This document shows, in pieces, positions 35,001 through 48,895 of a stretch of DNA of 64,000 bases (position 1 is its first letter; every line of letters starts with the position of its first letter). Position numbers and translations under genes: made by a program. Below the pieces are notes generated by a model. It saw only the letters and a program-made list of their open reading frames with translations. It ran no database searches and was not told where the DNA came from. The stretch is from Mytilus californianus. Lineage: Eukaryota; Mollusca; Bivalvia; Mytilida; Mytilidae. Location of the stretch: contig NW_026262712.1 of NCBI RefSeq assembly GCF_021869535.1, positions 50,016,884 to 50,080,883 on the forward strand, written 5' to 3'.

Positions 35001-36281
35001 CGGCCAACCAATTTGTTATGTTGTTCTTACAAGTGTCGTAGTCAAGTGTTGTAGGTAAAATTTTGTCAGTTATGGTATTGAAGTTTTGGAAATTTGCCAT
35101 GTTTAGTGTCTGGTGTGAAATGCTATAATTTATAGTTTTTTATTCATAATTCCTTAAATTTATGAAACACGAATCTGATTTGCAGAGGGATCTGTATGTT
35201 TCTGGTATTTGTATAATAAGAAACCATTTGATATAAATGTTTTATTACTGCATGTATTAGTAACACACGAAAGTATAACTTTTCGATGTTTGTCTTAAAT
35301 TAACAAATATTAAGTTTTTGATAGTCGTCTGCTTGATCGTCACGCCTAGGACAAATGTGCAAAATTGATGCATAGGGATGCTGACTTGTCTCCATTTCTT
35401 GATTAAATAACTTCACATAAATATGCATTTTATTTGCTTCATTTATGTTTTAAGTTTTATTATAATCGTTTAACTATATTTGGAATTAAGATCATTGCCA
35501 GGTACACATATTCGTTAGAAAGGAGTAATATGACATTAACCTCATTTCTAGTTTCTGATACTATATATTACAGGTCCACTTATTCAATTTGTGATTCATT
35601 GTTGAGCAAAAAACGTTCATGATGTGAAGGGTCTGTAATATTTGATGAAGGGTACATGTCCATCTGACAGGCTTTATATAACATGGCCTTATTAAAATTT
35701 TGAAATGGTTGTCATGACGGTTTCGTGATTATGCAGTTTTCAATAACCAATAATAAAAGTCACAATGATAATAACGGGTACATATCCGTCTTACAAATTC
35801 CTTATTTGTTTGGCTTGATATATAGATTGGCAGGTGTACATGATAATCTTGCGTGTTCATCTGACTTTGACATTAATTGAAGGATCGGCAGTCAACAATA
35901 TTTTTTTATTGTGTTAATGTCAGTTTCCCAAATATTTTAAGCTAGTTAAGTAAAACGTCAAATATCTAAGGCGTTGACAATGATTGTAATTGGTATATAC
36001 CTCTCATTTAAACTTGATATCACTTTCATTGTTCTTTTATAATATCATTTTTTGTAATACCCGTGTTAAGACTTTGATTTAAAAAAAAATAATTATCGAA
36101 TAATAAGTAGCATCAGCGTCATAAACTAATCAGATTCTCTATATCTACAGATGTATTCTGACACACGTGTTTCCCAAACTTTAATCTTTTACGGAAGTTA
36201 TTATGTTTTACTTTCTTTCTTAGTTTCCTTCTCTGAGAAATGTCAGTTTAAACCTACAGCCCTTGGATGGTGTAAACATCT
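32074..36281 (+). repeat. 4.2-kb tandem unit, copy 1 of 4
   Basis: First of four head-to-tail copies (4208, 4208, 4202 and about 4204 bp) that differ by only scattered substitutions and small indels. The unit contains a PLE linker-domain frame (33298-33636); an RT N-terminal remnant reading FVPAYKTANNVVVV with two stops (33777-33955); RT thumb fragments (about 34050-34130, 34227-34270, 34420-34480); repeat C (about 34300-34405); and tail B (about 34480-34760). It ends with the first 21 bases of a MITE end (36255-36277 region). About 32.1-33.2 kb and 34.8-36.2 kb hold no recognisable gene. A private substitution is CTCTTCACC near 34489, where copies 2-4 have CTCGTCACC. Confidence 0.95.
33298..33636 (+). 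pseudogene. PLE linker-domain frame in unit 1
   Basis: A 112-codon frame whose second half (YGHLITGDLNIIHDQEVINI, KKGPKYRP, INWEKC) aligns with the PLE linker at 18830-19039 (GHVITEDLNII, HGPKFRE, INWNHN). The CxC motif there is CDC; here it is CET, so the second Cys is lost. No endonuclease precedes it and only an RT scrap with stops follows, so it is a retroelement relic, not a host gene. It appears identical in all four units. Confidence 0.75.
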
Positions 36282-39200
36282 ACACTACAACATACAAAAT
36301 AAGAGGCTATCCTTGGATGATCCATGCTAAGGTGATGTTTTGAAAATAAGAGGAATTAATCTAGTAAAATGAAATGAATTATGTTTCGTTGTTTTTTATG
36401 AAAGTTTGAAAATAGTTAAAAAAAACCTAAGCTCTATTCTAATATGTTAATCCCGAACTAAAACCGTTTTGGAAAACTAATCAAAGTGGTTTAATGGTTT
36501 TATCATTGGGAATTTATCTTAAGATATGTTAAATCTCAATTTGTTTTTACCACAGGCAGCAAATTTCAATCAGGCTTTTAAAATAGAAACCACCACTTAA
36601 TACGTAAATAACTAATTGTGTTTAAACAAATCTTTCCTCAGTATTTCTTTTCGTATCTAACTATTTTTTTTAAATCGATCAAATGTAATTTAGTTTTTCC
36701 TTCTTTAGGTATAGAACCACTAATTCAGGCACGGTCGGAAAGAACATACAAGAAAGTAGTACATATTTTAACAAAATAGTTCCTACGTATAGCTGTATCT
36801 TTGTCAATAGTGGGAATATTTGGGAAGTTATAGTATCAAATAAAAGCTTGGGGACTTGGGATCAATGTAGAACCCTTGTTGAATGTTTTATTTGAATAAT
36901 AAAGAAGTATATGAAATTGTAATAGGAGGGCACATTTGGCCTGTTGTTCAGATCAGACGTTCCTGTTTTTGTACTATCAAATTCCGGGAACCAGTACGCT
37001 CTAATATGCAATTAAAGGTATGTTGATTTTTTCAGCACAAGTCAGGATAAGGTACAGTTTTGACATGAAATAACTGCCACTTTATTTGAAATAAAGACAA
37101 AGTAGCCATTAATGCTTGAAATTGCAGAATTTAATATAGAAAGCAATGGGGCTATGAATTTGTGGTTTCATACCTTACTAAAGTGAAACAAATTGGAGTA
37201 AACAGGAACAACACGGCCTATGTAGCATAGCTCATGTCCATTGCGCAATTCAAAAATCGTTTTTATTTTTGCGATCGCCTTTAAGTTGAATACGATTATC
37301 ATTTTAAGAAAAAGAAATTTGCTACAAAGTTGTACTTTTAATACAACGTTTTTGTTTCGCATAATTTATTACGAAATCGTCGTTTCTAACGGTATTGTCT
37401 GTTGGCATCTTGCATGAACGTAGAATTTTATTATGTCTGATGAATGGGCTTGACTATCATTCTATATTATGATAATCTTATAATGTATGAAACATTGAAC
37501 TTCATATGGATCCAGTGTTAGATAAATACTTCAGAAAAATACATGGAACTAATGCAAATATATTTCCTGCAACTGATTTAAAGCCTTCTTCTCTTATAAG
37601 AAAGTTAAATATACCAGACTGTGAAACATCAAAGTTAAGATATGATCCTTATGGCCATCTAATTACAGGGGACCTCAACATCATTCACGACCAAGAGGTC
37701 ATAAACATTCTGAAAAAGGGACCAAAATATCGTCCCACATCGAAAATAAATTGGGAAAAGTGTCGTCAGGTTATTAAAGATACTGTTTCATCCTATTGTA
37801 AAAAATGGTGTAAACGGGACAAATCTGACAAAAAAATCACTTGATTCCTATATAAATAAATGTATGAATATTGTTTATTTTTATATAACATTTTGAAAAT
37901 AATTTAGAAATAAATAAAAGTGTAAGTAATACGCCCATTTCTAGGAATAAAAACAAAATTCAAGTACTATCAAAGCGTTTTATGTTCGTACCGGCCTACA
38001 AAACAGCCAACAATGTGGTAGTGGTATGACATAAATACTAAACGGAAGTCCTTAAGAATGAAATTATACATTCAACTACATTCAAGGCCGTAAGCTCCAC
38101 AGATAGTCATATAGCAAATAATAATGTCATTACCACAGCTCATCTTAAGGTCTCCTCGGAACATTCTTAGTTTCCTTCTACGAAAATGGGAGTTTATATA
38201 CATAATTGTTATTAATTTTCAAATTGTGAGCTACAACTTACAGAAATGGTAAAGTATTGCCCAAAGTATGTTTGATGGTAACGCGGAGGTCTCCTCTTCC
38301 AAAGTTTTTATGGACATAAGTTTGATTAGGTATACTGTTTTAAAAAAAAAATCATTCACAGAATATGTTTCATTTATCTGATAGAGTAGTAATATGTTTT
38401 TTCTAGTTGATATGATATTTCACATCTTGCCTTTCCGATGACAATTTCCTTGATAGAAGGTTGCTGCTTACAATGAACGTTATAGCTGACTATGCGGTAT
38501 GGGTTTGCTAATTGTTGAAGGCCGTACGCTGACCTATAGTTGTTCACTTCTATGTCATTCGGTCTCTGGGGGAGAGTTGTCTCTTTGTCAATGGTACCCC
38601 ACCTTCTTTTTTTTTATATTACGTCACCAAGAATTCCAAGAATTGAAGTTAATTTTATCCCTTCAAAACTTTAAGGGAAGCGCAATCTCGTCACCACAGT
38701 CCTGTCTTCTTTTCCTCGAATGTGACTTACTGAATTAGAATTATCACCGGGTATGTGCTTTGCATGAGCAACACAACGGGTGCCATGTGAAGCACGATCT
38801 GCTTAATCCTCCGGAGCACCTGATATGAACCCAGGTTTTTTGGAATGGTTCGTGTTGATCAGTCTTGTGTTTTCAATGTTGTGAATAGTAGATAGCTGTT
38901 TGTCTATTGGTAACTTTTCGTATTTTTGTCATGCTATTGTCAGATAGTTTTCGACTTTAAGTTATTAGTTTGACTATCCCTCTCTTTAAAATAAATGTTT
39001 CCTTATTCCGTTTGTTTTTATTTTTCCATTAAATTAATCTTTTATTCGGATATTTTCCTGTACAAAAACTCTCATAGTGATCCCTTATCTGATTGATTTT
39101 ATAGTTTGCTTCCGAATGTACTTATGGGGTAATTGCAAAGATGTTTTATATTTTGATTTTGCACAACGAAAACATATTCTACTGAGTGGAGATAACGACT

Positions 39201-40489
39201 CATCGTATCGGCCAACCAATTTGTTATGTTGTTCTTACAAGTGTCGTAGTCAAGTGTTGTAGGTAAAATTTTGTCAGTTATGGTATTGAAGTTTTGGAAA
39301 TTTGCCATGTTTAGTGTCTGGTGTGAAATGCTATAATTTATAGTTTTTTATTCATAATTCCTTAAATTTATGAAACACGAATCTGATTTGCAGAGGGATC
39401 TGTATGTTTCTGGTATTTGTATAATAAGAAACCATTTGATATAAATGTTTTATTACTGCATGTATTAGTAACACACGAAAGTATAACTTTTCGATGTTTG
39501 TCTTAAATTAACAAATATTAAGTTTTTGATAGTCGTCTGCTTGATCGTCACGCCTAGGACAAATGTGCAAAATTGATGCATAGGGATGCTGACTTGTCTC
39601 CATTTCTTGATTAAATAACTTCACATAAATATGCATTTTATTTGCTTCATTTATGTTTTAAGTTTTATTATAATCGTTTAACTATATTTGGAATTAAGAT
39701 CATTGCCAGGTACACATATTCGTTAGAAAGGAGTAATATGACATTAACCTCATTTCTAGTTTCTGATACTATATATTACAGGTCCACTTATTCAATTTGT
39801 GATTCATTGTTGAGCAAAAAACGTTCATGATGTGAAGGGTCTGTAATATTTGATGAAGGGTACATGTCCATCTGACAGGCTTTATATAACATGGCCTTAT
39901 TAAAATTTTGAAATGGTTGTCATGACGGTTTCGTGATTATGCAGTTTTCAATAACCAATAATAAAAGTCACAATGATAATAACGGGTACATATCCGTCTT
40001 ACAAATTCCTTATTTGTTTGGCTTGATATATAGATTGGCAGGTGTACATGATAATCTTGCGTGTTCATCTGACTTTGACATTAATTGAAGGATCGGCAGT
40101 CAACAATATTTTTTTATTGTGTTAATGTCAGTTTCCCAAATATTTTAAGCTAGTTAAGTAAAACGTCAAATATCTAAGGCGTTGACAATGATTGTAATTG
40201 GTATATACCTCTCATTTAAACTTGATATCACTTTCATTGTTCTTTTATAATATCATTTTTTGTAATACCCGTGTTAAGACTTTGATTTAAAAAAAAATAA
40301 TTATCGAATAATAAGTAGCATCAGCGTCATAAACTAATCAGATTCTCTATATCTACAGATGTATTCTGACACACGTGTTTCCCAAACTTTAATCTTTTAC
40401 GGAAGTTATTATGTTTTACTTTCTTTCTTAGTTTCCTTCTCTGAGAAATGTCAGTTTAAACCTACAGCCCTTGGATGGTGTAAACATCT
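36282..40489 (+). repeat. 4.2-kb tandem unit, copy 2 of 4
   Basis: Almost identical to copy 1: same 4208-bp length, and it shares AATAATAAGTAGC and CAAAGTGGTTT variants with copy 1 against copies 3 and 4. Confidence 0.95.
37506..37844 (+). pseudogene. PLE linker-domain frame in unit 2
   Basis: Same 112-residue translation as in unit 1; broken CxC motif (CET). Confidence 0.75.
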
Positions 40490-43400
40490 ACACTACAACA
40501 TACAAAATAAGAGGCTATCCTTGGATGATCCATGCTAAGGTGATGTTTTGAAAATAAGAGGAATTAATCTAGTAAAATGAAATGAATTATGTTTCGTTGT
40601 TTTTTATGAAAGTTTGAAAATAGTTAAAAAAAACCTAAGCTCTATTCTAATATGTTAATCCCGAACTAAAACCGTTTTGGAAAACTAATCAAACTGGTTT
40701 AATGGTTTTATCATTGGGAATTTATCTTAAGATATGTTAAATCTCAATTTGTTTTTACCACAGGCAGCAAATTTCAATCAGGCTTTTAAAATAGAAACCA
40801 CCACTTAATACGTAAATAACTAATTGTGTTTAAACAAATCTTTCCTCAGTATTTCTTTTCGTATCTAACTATTTTTTTAAATCGATCAAATGTAATTTAG
40901 TTTTTCCTTCTTTAGGTATAGAACCACTAATTCAGGCACGGTCGGAAAGAACATACAAGAAAGTAGTACATATCTTAACAAAATAGTTCCTACGTATAGC
41001 TGTATCTTTGTCAATAGTGGGAATATTTGGGAAGTTATAGTATCAAATAAAAGCTTGGGGACTTGGGATCAATGTAGAACCCTTGTTGAATGTTTTATTT
41101 GAATAATAAAGAAGTATATGAAATTGTAATAGGAGGGCACATTTGGCCTGTTGTTCAGATCAGACGTTCCTGTTTTTGTACTATCAAATTCCGGGAACCA
41201 GTACGCTCTAATATGCAATTAAAGGTATGTTGATTTTTTCAGCACAAGTCAGGATAAGGTACAGTTTTGACATGAAATAACTGCCACTTTATTTGAAATA
41301 AAGACAAAGTAGCCATTAATGCTTGAAATTGCAGAATTTAATATAGAAAGCAATGGGGCTATGAATTTGTGGTTTCATACCTTACTAAAGTGAAACAAAT
41401 TGGAGTAAACAGAAACAACACGGCCTACGTAGCATAGCTCATGTCCATTGCGCAATTCAAAAATCGTTTTTATTTTTGCGATCGCCTTTAAGTTGAATAC
41501 GATTATCATTTTAAGAAAAAGAAATTTGCTACAAAGTTGTACTTTTAATACAACGTTTTTGTTTCGCATAATTTATTACGAAATCGTCGTTTCTAACGGT
41601 ATTGTCTGTTGGCATCTTGCATGAACGTAGAATTTTATTATGTCTGATGAATGGGCTTGACTATCATTCTATATTATGATAATCTTATAATGTATGAAAC
41701 ATTGAACTTCATATGGATCCAGTGTTAGATAAATACTTCAGAAAAATACATGGAACTAATGCAAATATATTTCCTGCAACTGATTTAAAGCCTTCTTCTC
41801 TTATAAGAAAGTTAAATATACCAGACTGTGAAACATCAAAGTTAAGATATGATCCTTATGGCCATCTAATTACAGGGGACCTCAACATCATTCACGACCA
41901 AGAGGTCATAAACATTCTGAAAAAGGGACCAAAATATCGTCCCACATCGAAAATAAATTGGGAAAAGTGTCGTCAGGTTATTAAAGATACTGTTTCATCC
42001 TATTGTAAAAAATGGTGTAAACGGGACAAATCTGACAAAAAAATCACTTGATTCCTATATAAATAAATGTATGAATATTGTTTATTTTTATATAACATTT
42101 TGAAAATAATTTAGAAATAAATAAAAGTGTAAGTAATACGCCCATTTCTAGGAATAAAAACAAAATTCAAGTACTATCAAAGCGTTTTATGTTCGTACCG
42201 GCCTACAAAACAGCCAACAATGTGGTAGTGGTATGACATAAATACTAAACGGAAGTCCTTAAGAATGAAATTATACATTCAACTACATTCAAGGCCGTAA
42301 GCTCCACAGATAGTCATATAGCAAATAATAATGTCATTACCACAGCTCATCTTAAGGTCTCCTCGGAACATTCTTAGTTTCCTTCTACGAAAATGGGAGT
42401 TTATATACATAATTGTTATTAATTTTCAAATTGTGAGCTACAACTTACAGAAATGGTAAAGTATTGCCCAAAGTATGTTTGATGGTAACGCGGAGGTCTC
42501 CTCTTCCAAAGTTTTTATGGACATAAGTTTGATTAGGTATACTGTTTAAAAAAAAAATCATTCACAGAATATGTTTCATTTATCTGATAGAGTAGTAATA
42601 TGTTTTTTCTAGTTGATATGATATTTCACATCTTGCCTTTCCGATGACAATTTCCTTGATAGAAGGTTGCTGCTTACAATGAACGTTATAGCTGACTATG
42701 CGGTATGGGGTTTGCTAATTGTTGAAGGCCGTACGCTGACCTATAGTTGTTCACTTCTATGTCATTCGGTCTCTGGGGGAGAGTTGTCTCTTTGTCAATG
42801 GTACCCCACCTTCTTTTTTTTTATATTACGTCACCAAGAATTCCAAGAATTGAAGTTAATTTTATCCCTTCAAAACTTTAAGGGAAGTGCAATCTCGTCA
42901 CCACAGTCCTGTCTTCTTTTCCTCGAATGTGACTTACTGAATTAGAATTATCACCGGGTATGTGCTTTGCATGAGCAACACAACGGGTGCCATGTGAAGC
43001 ACGATCTGCTTAATCCTCCGGAGCACCTGATATGAACCCAGGTTTTTTTGGAATGGTTCGTGTTGATCAGTCTTGTGTTTTCAATGTTGTGAATAGTAGA
43101 TAGCTGTTTGTCTATTGGTAACTTTTCGTATTTTTGTCATGCTATTGTCAGATAGTTTTCGACTTTAAGTTATTAGTTTGACTATCCCTCTCTTTAAAAT
43201 AAATGTTTCCTTATTCCGTTTGTTTTTATTTTTCCATTAAATTAATCTTTTATTCGGATATTTTCCTGTACAAAAACTCTCATAGTGATCCCTTATCTGA
43301 TTGATTTTATAGTTTGCTTCCGAATGTACTTATGGGGTAATTGCAAAGATGTTTTATATTTTGATTTTGTACAACGAAAACATATTCTACTGAGTGGAGA

Positions 43401-44691
43401 TAACGACTATCGGCCAACCAATTTGTTATGTTGTTCTTACAAGTGTCGTAGTCAAGTGTTGTAGGTAAAATTTTGTCAGTTATGGTATTGAAGTTTTGGA
43501 AATTTGCCATGTTTAGTGTCTGGTGTGAAATGCTATAATTTATAGTTTTTTATTCATAATTCCTTAAATTTATGAAACACGAATCTGATTTGCAGAGGGA
43601 TCTGTATGTTTCTGGTATTTGTATAATAAGAAACCATTTGATATAAATGTTTTATTACTGCATGTATTAGTAACACACGAAAGTATAACTTTTCGAAGTT
43701 TGTCTTAAATTAACAAATATTAAGTTTTTGATAGTCGTCTGCTTGATCGTCACGCCTAGGACAAATGTGCAAAATTGATGCATAGGGATGCTGACTTGTC
43801 TCCATTTCTTGATTAAATAACTTCACATAAATATGCATTTTATTTGCTTCATTTATGTTTTAAGTTTTATTATAATCGTTTAACTATATTTGGAATTAAG
43901 ATCATTGCCAGGTACACATATTCGTTAGAAAGGAGTAATATGACATTAACCTCATTTCTAGTTTCTGATACTATATATTACAGGTCCACTTATTCAATTT
44001 GTGATTCATTGTTGAGCAAAAAACGTTCATGATGTGAAGGGTCTGTAATATTTGATGAAGGGTACATGTCCATCTGACAGGCTTTATATAACATGGCCTT
44101 ATTAAAATTTTGAAATGGTTGTCATGACGGTTTCGTGATTATGCAGTTTTCAATAACCAATAATAAAAGTCACAATGATAATAACGGGTACATATCCGTC
44201 TTACAAATTCCTTATTTGTTTGGCTTGATATATAGATTGGCAGGTGTACATGATAATCTTGCGTGTTCATCTGACTTTGACATTAATTGAAGGATCGGCA
44301 GTCAACAATATTTTTTTATTGTGTTAATGTCAGTTTCCCAAATATTTTAAGCTAGTTAAGTAAAACGTCAAATATCTAAGGCGTTGACAATGATTGTAAT
44401 TGGTATATACCTCTCATTTAAACTTGATATCACTTTCATTGTTCTTTTATAATATCATTTTTTGTAATACCCGTGTTAAGACTTTGATTTAAAAAAAAAT
44501 AATTATCGAATAACAAGTAGCATCAGCGTCATAAACTAATCAGATTCTCTATATCTACAGATGTATTCTGACACACGTGTTTCCCAAACTTTAATCTTTT
44601 ACGGAAGTTATTATGTTTTACTTTCTTTCTTAGTTTCCTTCTCTGAGAAATGTCAGTTTAAACCTACAGCCCTTGGATGGTGTAAACATCT
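40490..44691 (+). repeat. 4.2-kb tandem unit, copy 3 of 4
   Basis: 4202 bp. Shares CAAACTGGTTT, AACAGAAACAAC, TTTGTACAACG and AACAAGTAGC with copy 4. Private change: a 6-bp deletion near 43409 (GACTATCGG instead of GACTCATCGTATCGG). Confidence 0.95.
41713..42051 (+). pseudogene. PLE linker-domain frame in unit 3
   Basis: Same 112-residue translation as in unit 1; broken CxC motif (CET). Confidence 0.75.
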
Positions 44692-47600
44692 ACACTACAA
44701 CATACAAAATAAGAGGCTATCCTTGGATGATCCATGCTAAGGTGATGTTTTGAAAATAAGAGGAATTAATCTAGTAAAATGAAATGAATTATGTTTCGTT
44801 GTTTTTTATGAAAGTTTGAAAATAGTTAAAAAAAAACCTAAGCTCTATTCTAATATGTTAATCCCGAACTAAAACCGTTTTGGAAAACTAATCAAACTGG
44901 TTTAATGGTTTTATCATCGGGAATTTATCTTAAGATATGTTAAATCTCAATTTGTTTTTACCACAGGCAGCAAATTTCAATCAGGCTTTTAAAATAGAAA
45001 CCACCACTTAATACGTAAATAACTAATTGTGTTTAAACAAATCTTTCCTCAGTATTTCTTTTCGTATCTAACTATTTTTTTAAATCGATCAAATGTAATT
45101 TAGTTTTTCCTTCTTTAGGTATAGAACCACTAATTCAGGCACGGTCGGAAAGAACATACAAGAAAGTAGTACATATTTTAACAAAATAGTTCCTACGTAT
45201 AGCTGTATCTTTGTCAATAGTGGGAATATTTGGGAAGTTATAGTATCAAATAAAAGCTTGGGGACTTGGGATCAATGTAGAACCCTTGTTGAATGTTTTA
45301 TTTGAATAATAAAGAAGTATATGAAATTGTAATAGGAGGGCACATTTGGCCTGTTGTTCAGATCAGACGTTCCTGTTTTTGTACTATCAAATTCCGGGAA
45401 CCAGTACGCTCTAATATGCAATTAAAGGTATGTTGATTTTTTCAGCACAAGTCAGGATAAGGTACAGTTTTGACATGAAATAACTGCCACTTTATTTGAA
45501 ATAAAGACAAAGTAGCCATTAATGCTTGAAATTGCAGAATTTAATATAGAAAGCAATGGGGCTATGAATTTGTGGTTTCATACCTTACTAAAGTGAAACA
45601 AATTGGAGTAAACAGAAACAACACGGCCTATGTAGCATAGCTCATGTCCATTGCGCAATTCAAAAATCGTTTTTATTTTTGCGATCGCCTTTAAGTTGAA
45701 TACGATTATCATTTTAAGAAAAAGAAATTTGCTACAAAGTTGTACTTTTAATACAACGTTTTTGTTTCGCATAATTTATTACGAAATCGTCGTTTCTAAC
45801 GGTATTGTCTGTTGGCATCTTGCATGAACGTAGAATTTTATTATGTCTGATGAATGGGCTTGACTATCATTCTATATTATGATAATCTTATAATGTATGA
45901 AACATTGAACTTCATATGGATCCAGTGTTAGATAAATACTTCAGAAAAATACATGGAACTAATGCAAATATATTTCCTGCAACTGATTTAAAGCCTTCTT
46001 CTCTTATAAGAAAGTTAAATATACCAGACTGTGAAACATCAAAGTTAAGATATGATCCTTATGGCCATCTAATTACAGGGGACCTCAACATCATTCACGA
46101 CCAAGAGGTCATAAACATTCTGAAAAAGGGACCAAAATATCGTCCCACATCGAAAATAAATTGGGAAAAGTGTCGTCAGGTTATTAAAGATACTGTTTCA
46201 TCCTATTGTAAAAAATGGTGTAAACGGGACAAATCTGACAAAAAAATCACTTGATTCCTATATAAATAAATGTATGAATATTGTTTATTTTTATATAACA
46301 TTTTGAAAATAATTTAGAAATAAATAAAAGTGTAAGTAATACGCCCATTTCTAGGAATAAAAACAAAATTCAAGTACTATCAAAGCGTTTTATGTTCGTA
46401 CCGGCCTACAAAACAGCCAACAATGTGGTAGTGGTATGACATAAATACTAAACGGAAGTCCTTAAGAATGAAATTATACATTCAACTACATTCAAGGCCG
46501 TAAGCTCCACAGATAGTCATATAGCAAATAATAATGTCATTACCACAGCTCATCTTAAGGTCTCCTCGGAACATTCTTAGTTTCCTTCTACGAAAATGGG
46601 AGTTTATATACATAATTGTTATTAATTTTCAAATTGTGAGCTACAACTTACAGAAATGGTAAAGTATTGCCCAAAGTATGTTTGATGGTAACGCGGAGGT
46701 CTCCTCTTCCAAAGTTTTTATGGACATAAGTTTGATTAGGTATACTGTTTTAAAAAAAAATCATTCACAGAATATGTTTCATTTATCTGATAGAGTAGTA
46801 ATATGTTTTTTCTAGTTGATATGATATTTCACATCTTGCCTTTCCGATGACAATTTCCTTGATAGAAGGTTGCTGCTTACAATGAACGTTATAGCTGACT
46901 ATGCGGTATGGGGTTTGCTAATTGTTGAAGGCCGTACGCTGACCTATAGTTGTTCACTTCTATGTCATTCGGTCTCTGGGGGAGAGTTGTCTCTTTGTCA
47001 ATGGTACCCCACCTTCTTTTTTTTTATATTACGTCACCAAGAATTCCAAGAATTGAAGTTAATTTTATCCCTTCAAAACTTTAAGGGAAGCGCAATCTCG
47101 TCACCACAGTCCTGTCTTCTTTTCCTCGAATGTGACTTACTGAATTAGAATTATCACCGGGTATGTGCTTTGCATGAGCAACACAACGGGTGCCATGTGA
47201 AGCACGATCTGCTTAATCCTCCGGAGCACCTGATATGAACCCAGGTTTTTTGGAATGGTTCGTGTTGATCAGTCTTGTGTTTTCAATGTTGTGAATAGTA
47301 GATAGCTGTTTGTCTATTGGTAACTTTTCGTATTTTTGTCATGCTATTGTCAGATAGTTTTCGACTTTAAGTTATTAGTTTGACTATCCCTCTCTTTAAA
47401 ATAAATGTTTCCTTATTCCGTTTGTTTTTATTTTTCCATTAAATTAATCTTTTATTCGGATATTTTCCTGTACAAAAACTCTCATAGTGATCCCTTATCT
47501 GATTGATTTTATAGTTTGCTTCCGAATGTACTTATGGGGTAATTGCAAAGATGTTTTATATTTTGATTTTGTACAACGAAAACATATTCTACTGAGTGGA

Positions 47601-48895
47601 GATAACGACTCATCGTATCGTCCAACCAATTTGTTATGTTGTTCTTACAAGTGTCGTAGTCAAGTGTTGTAGGTAAAATTTTGTCAGTTATGGTATTGAA
47701 GTTTTGGAAATTTGCCATGTTTAGTGTCTGGTGTGAAATGCTATAATTTATAGTTTTTTATTCATAATTCCTTAAATTTATGAAACACGAATCTGATTTG
47801 CAGAGGGATCTGTATGTTTCTGGTATTTGTATAATAAGAAACCATTTGATATAAATGTTTTATTACTGCATGTATTAGTAACACACGAAAGTATAACTTT
47901 TCGATGTTTGTCTTAAATTAACAAATATTAAGTTTTTGATAGTCGTCTGCTTGATCGTCACGCCTAGGACAAATGTGCAAAATTGATGCATAGGGATGCT
48001 GACTTGTCTCCATTTCTTGATTAAATAACTTCACATAAATATGCATTTTATTTGCTTCATTTATGTTTTAAGTTTTATTATAATCGTTTAACTATATTTG
48101 GAATTAAGATCATTGCCAGGTACACATATTCGTTAGAAAGGAGTAATATGACATTAACCTCATTTCTAGTTTCTGATACTATATATTACAGGTCCACTTA
48201 TTCAATTTGTGATTCATTGTTGAGCAAAAAACGTTCATGATGTGAAGGGTCTGTAATATTTGATGAAGGGTACATGTCCATCTGACAGGCTTTATATAAC
48301 ATGGCCTTATTAAAATTTTGAAATGGTTGTCATGACGGTTTCGTGATTATGCAGTTTTCAATAACCAATAATAAAAGTCACAATGATAATAACGGGTACA
48401 TATCCGTCTTACAAATTCCTTATTTGTTTGGCTTGATATATAGATTGGCAGGTGTACATGATAATCTTGCGTGTTCATCTGACTTTGACATTAATTGAAG
48501 GATCGGCAGTCAACAATATTTTTTTATTGTGTTAATGTCAGTTTCCCAAATATTTTAAGCTAGTTAAGTAAAACGTCAAATATCTAAGGCGTTGACAATG
48601 ATTGTAATTGGTATATACCTCTCATTTAAACTTGATATCACTTTCATTGTTCTTTTATAATATCATTTTTTGTAATACCCGTGTTAAGACTTTGATTTAA
48701 AAAAAAATAATTATCGAATAACAAGTAGCATCAGCGTCATAAACTAATCAGATTCTCTATATCTACAGATGTATTCTGACACACGTGTTTCCCAAACTTT
48801 AATCTTTTACGGAAGTTATTATGTTTTACTTTCTTTCTTAGTTTCCTTCTCTGAGAAATGTCAGTTTAAACCTACAGCCCTTGGATGGTGTAAAC
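44692..48895 (+). repeat. 4.2-kb tandem unit, copy 4 of 4
   Basis: Last unit. Shares variants with copy 3. At its right end the shared sequence TACAGCCCTTGGATGGTGTA runs on into an intact MITE end (AACTTCCC), whereas units 1-3 switch after GTAAAC to ATCT and the next unit. Confidence 0.95.
45916..46254 (+). pseudogene. PLE linker-domain frame in unit 4
   Basis: Same 112-residue translation as in unit 1; broken CxC motif (CET). Confidence 0.75.

Noticed and set aside
32960..48240. Repeated short frames of 61-92 codons in each 4.2-kb unit
   Set aside because: Copied with the unit. Apart from the linker frame and fragments matching RT thumb or repeat C, they have no recognisable content, and lengths change between copies through indels.
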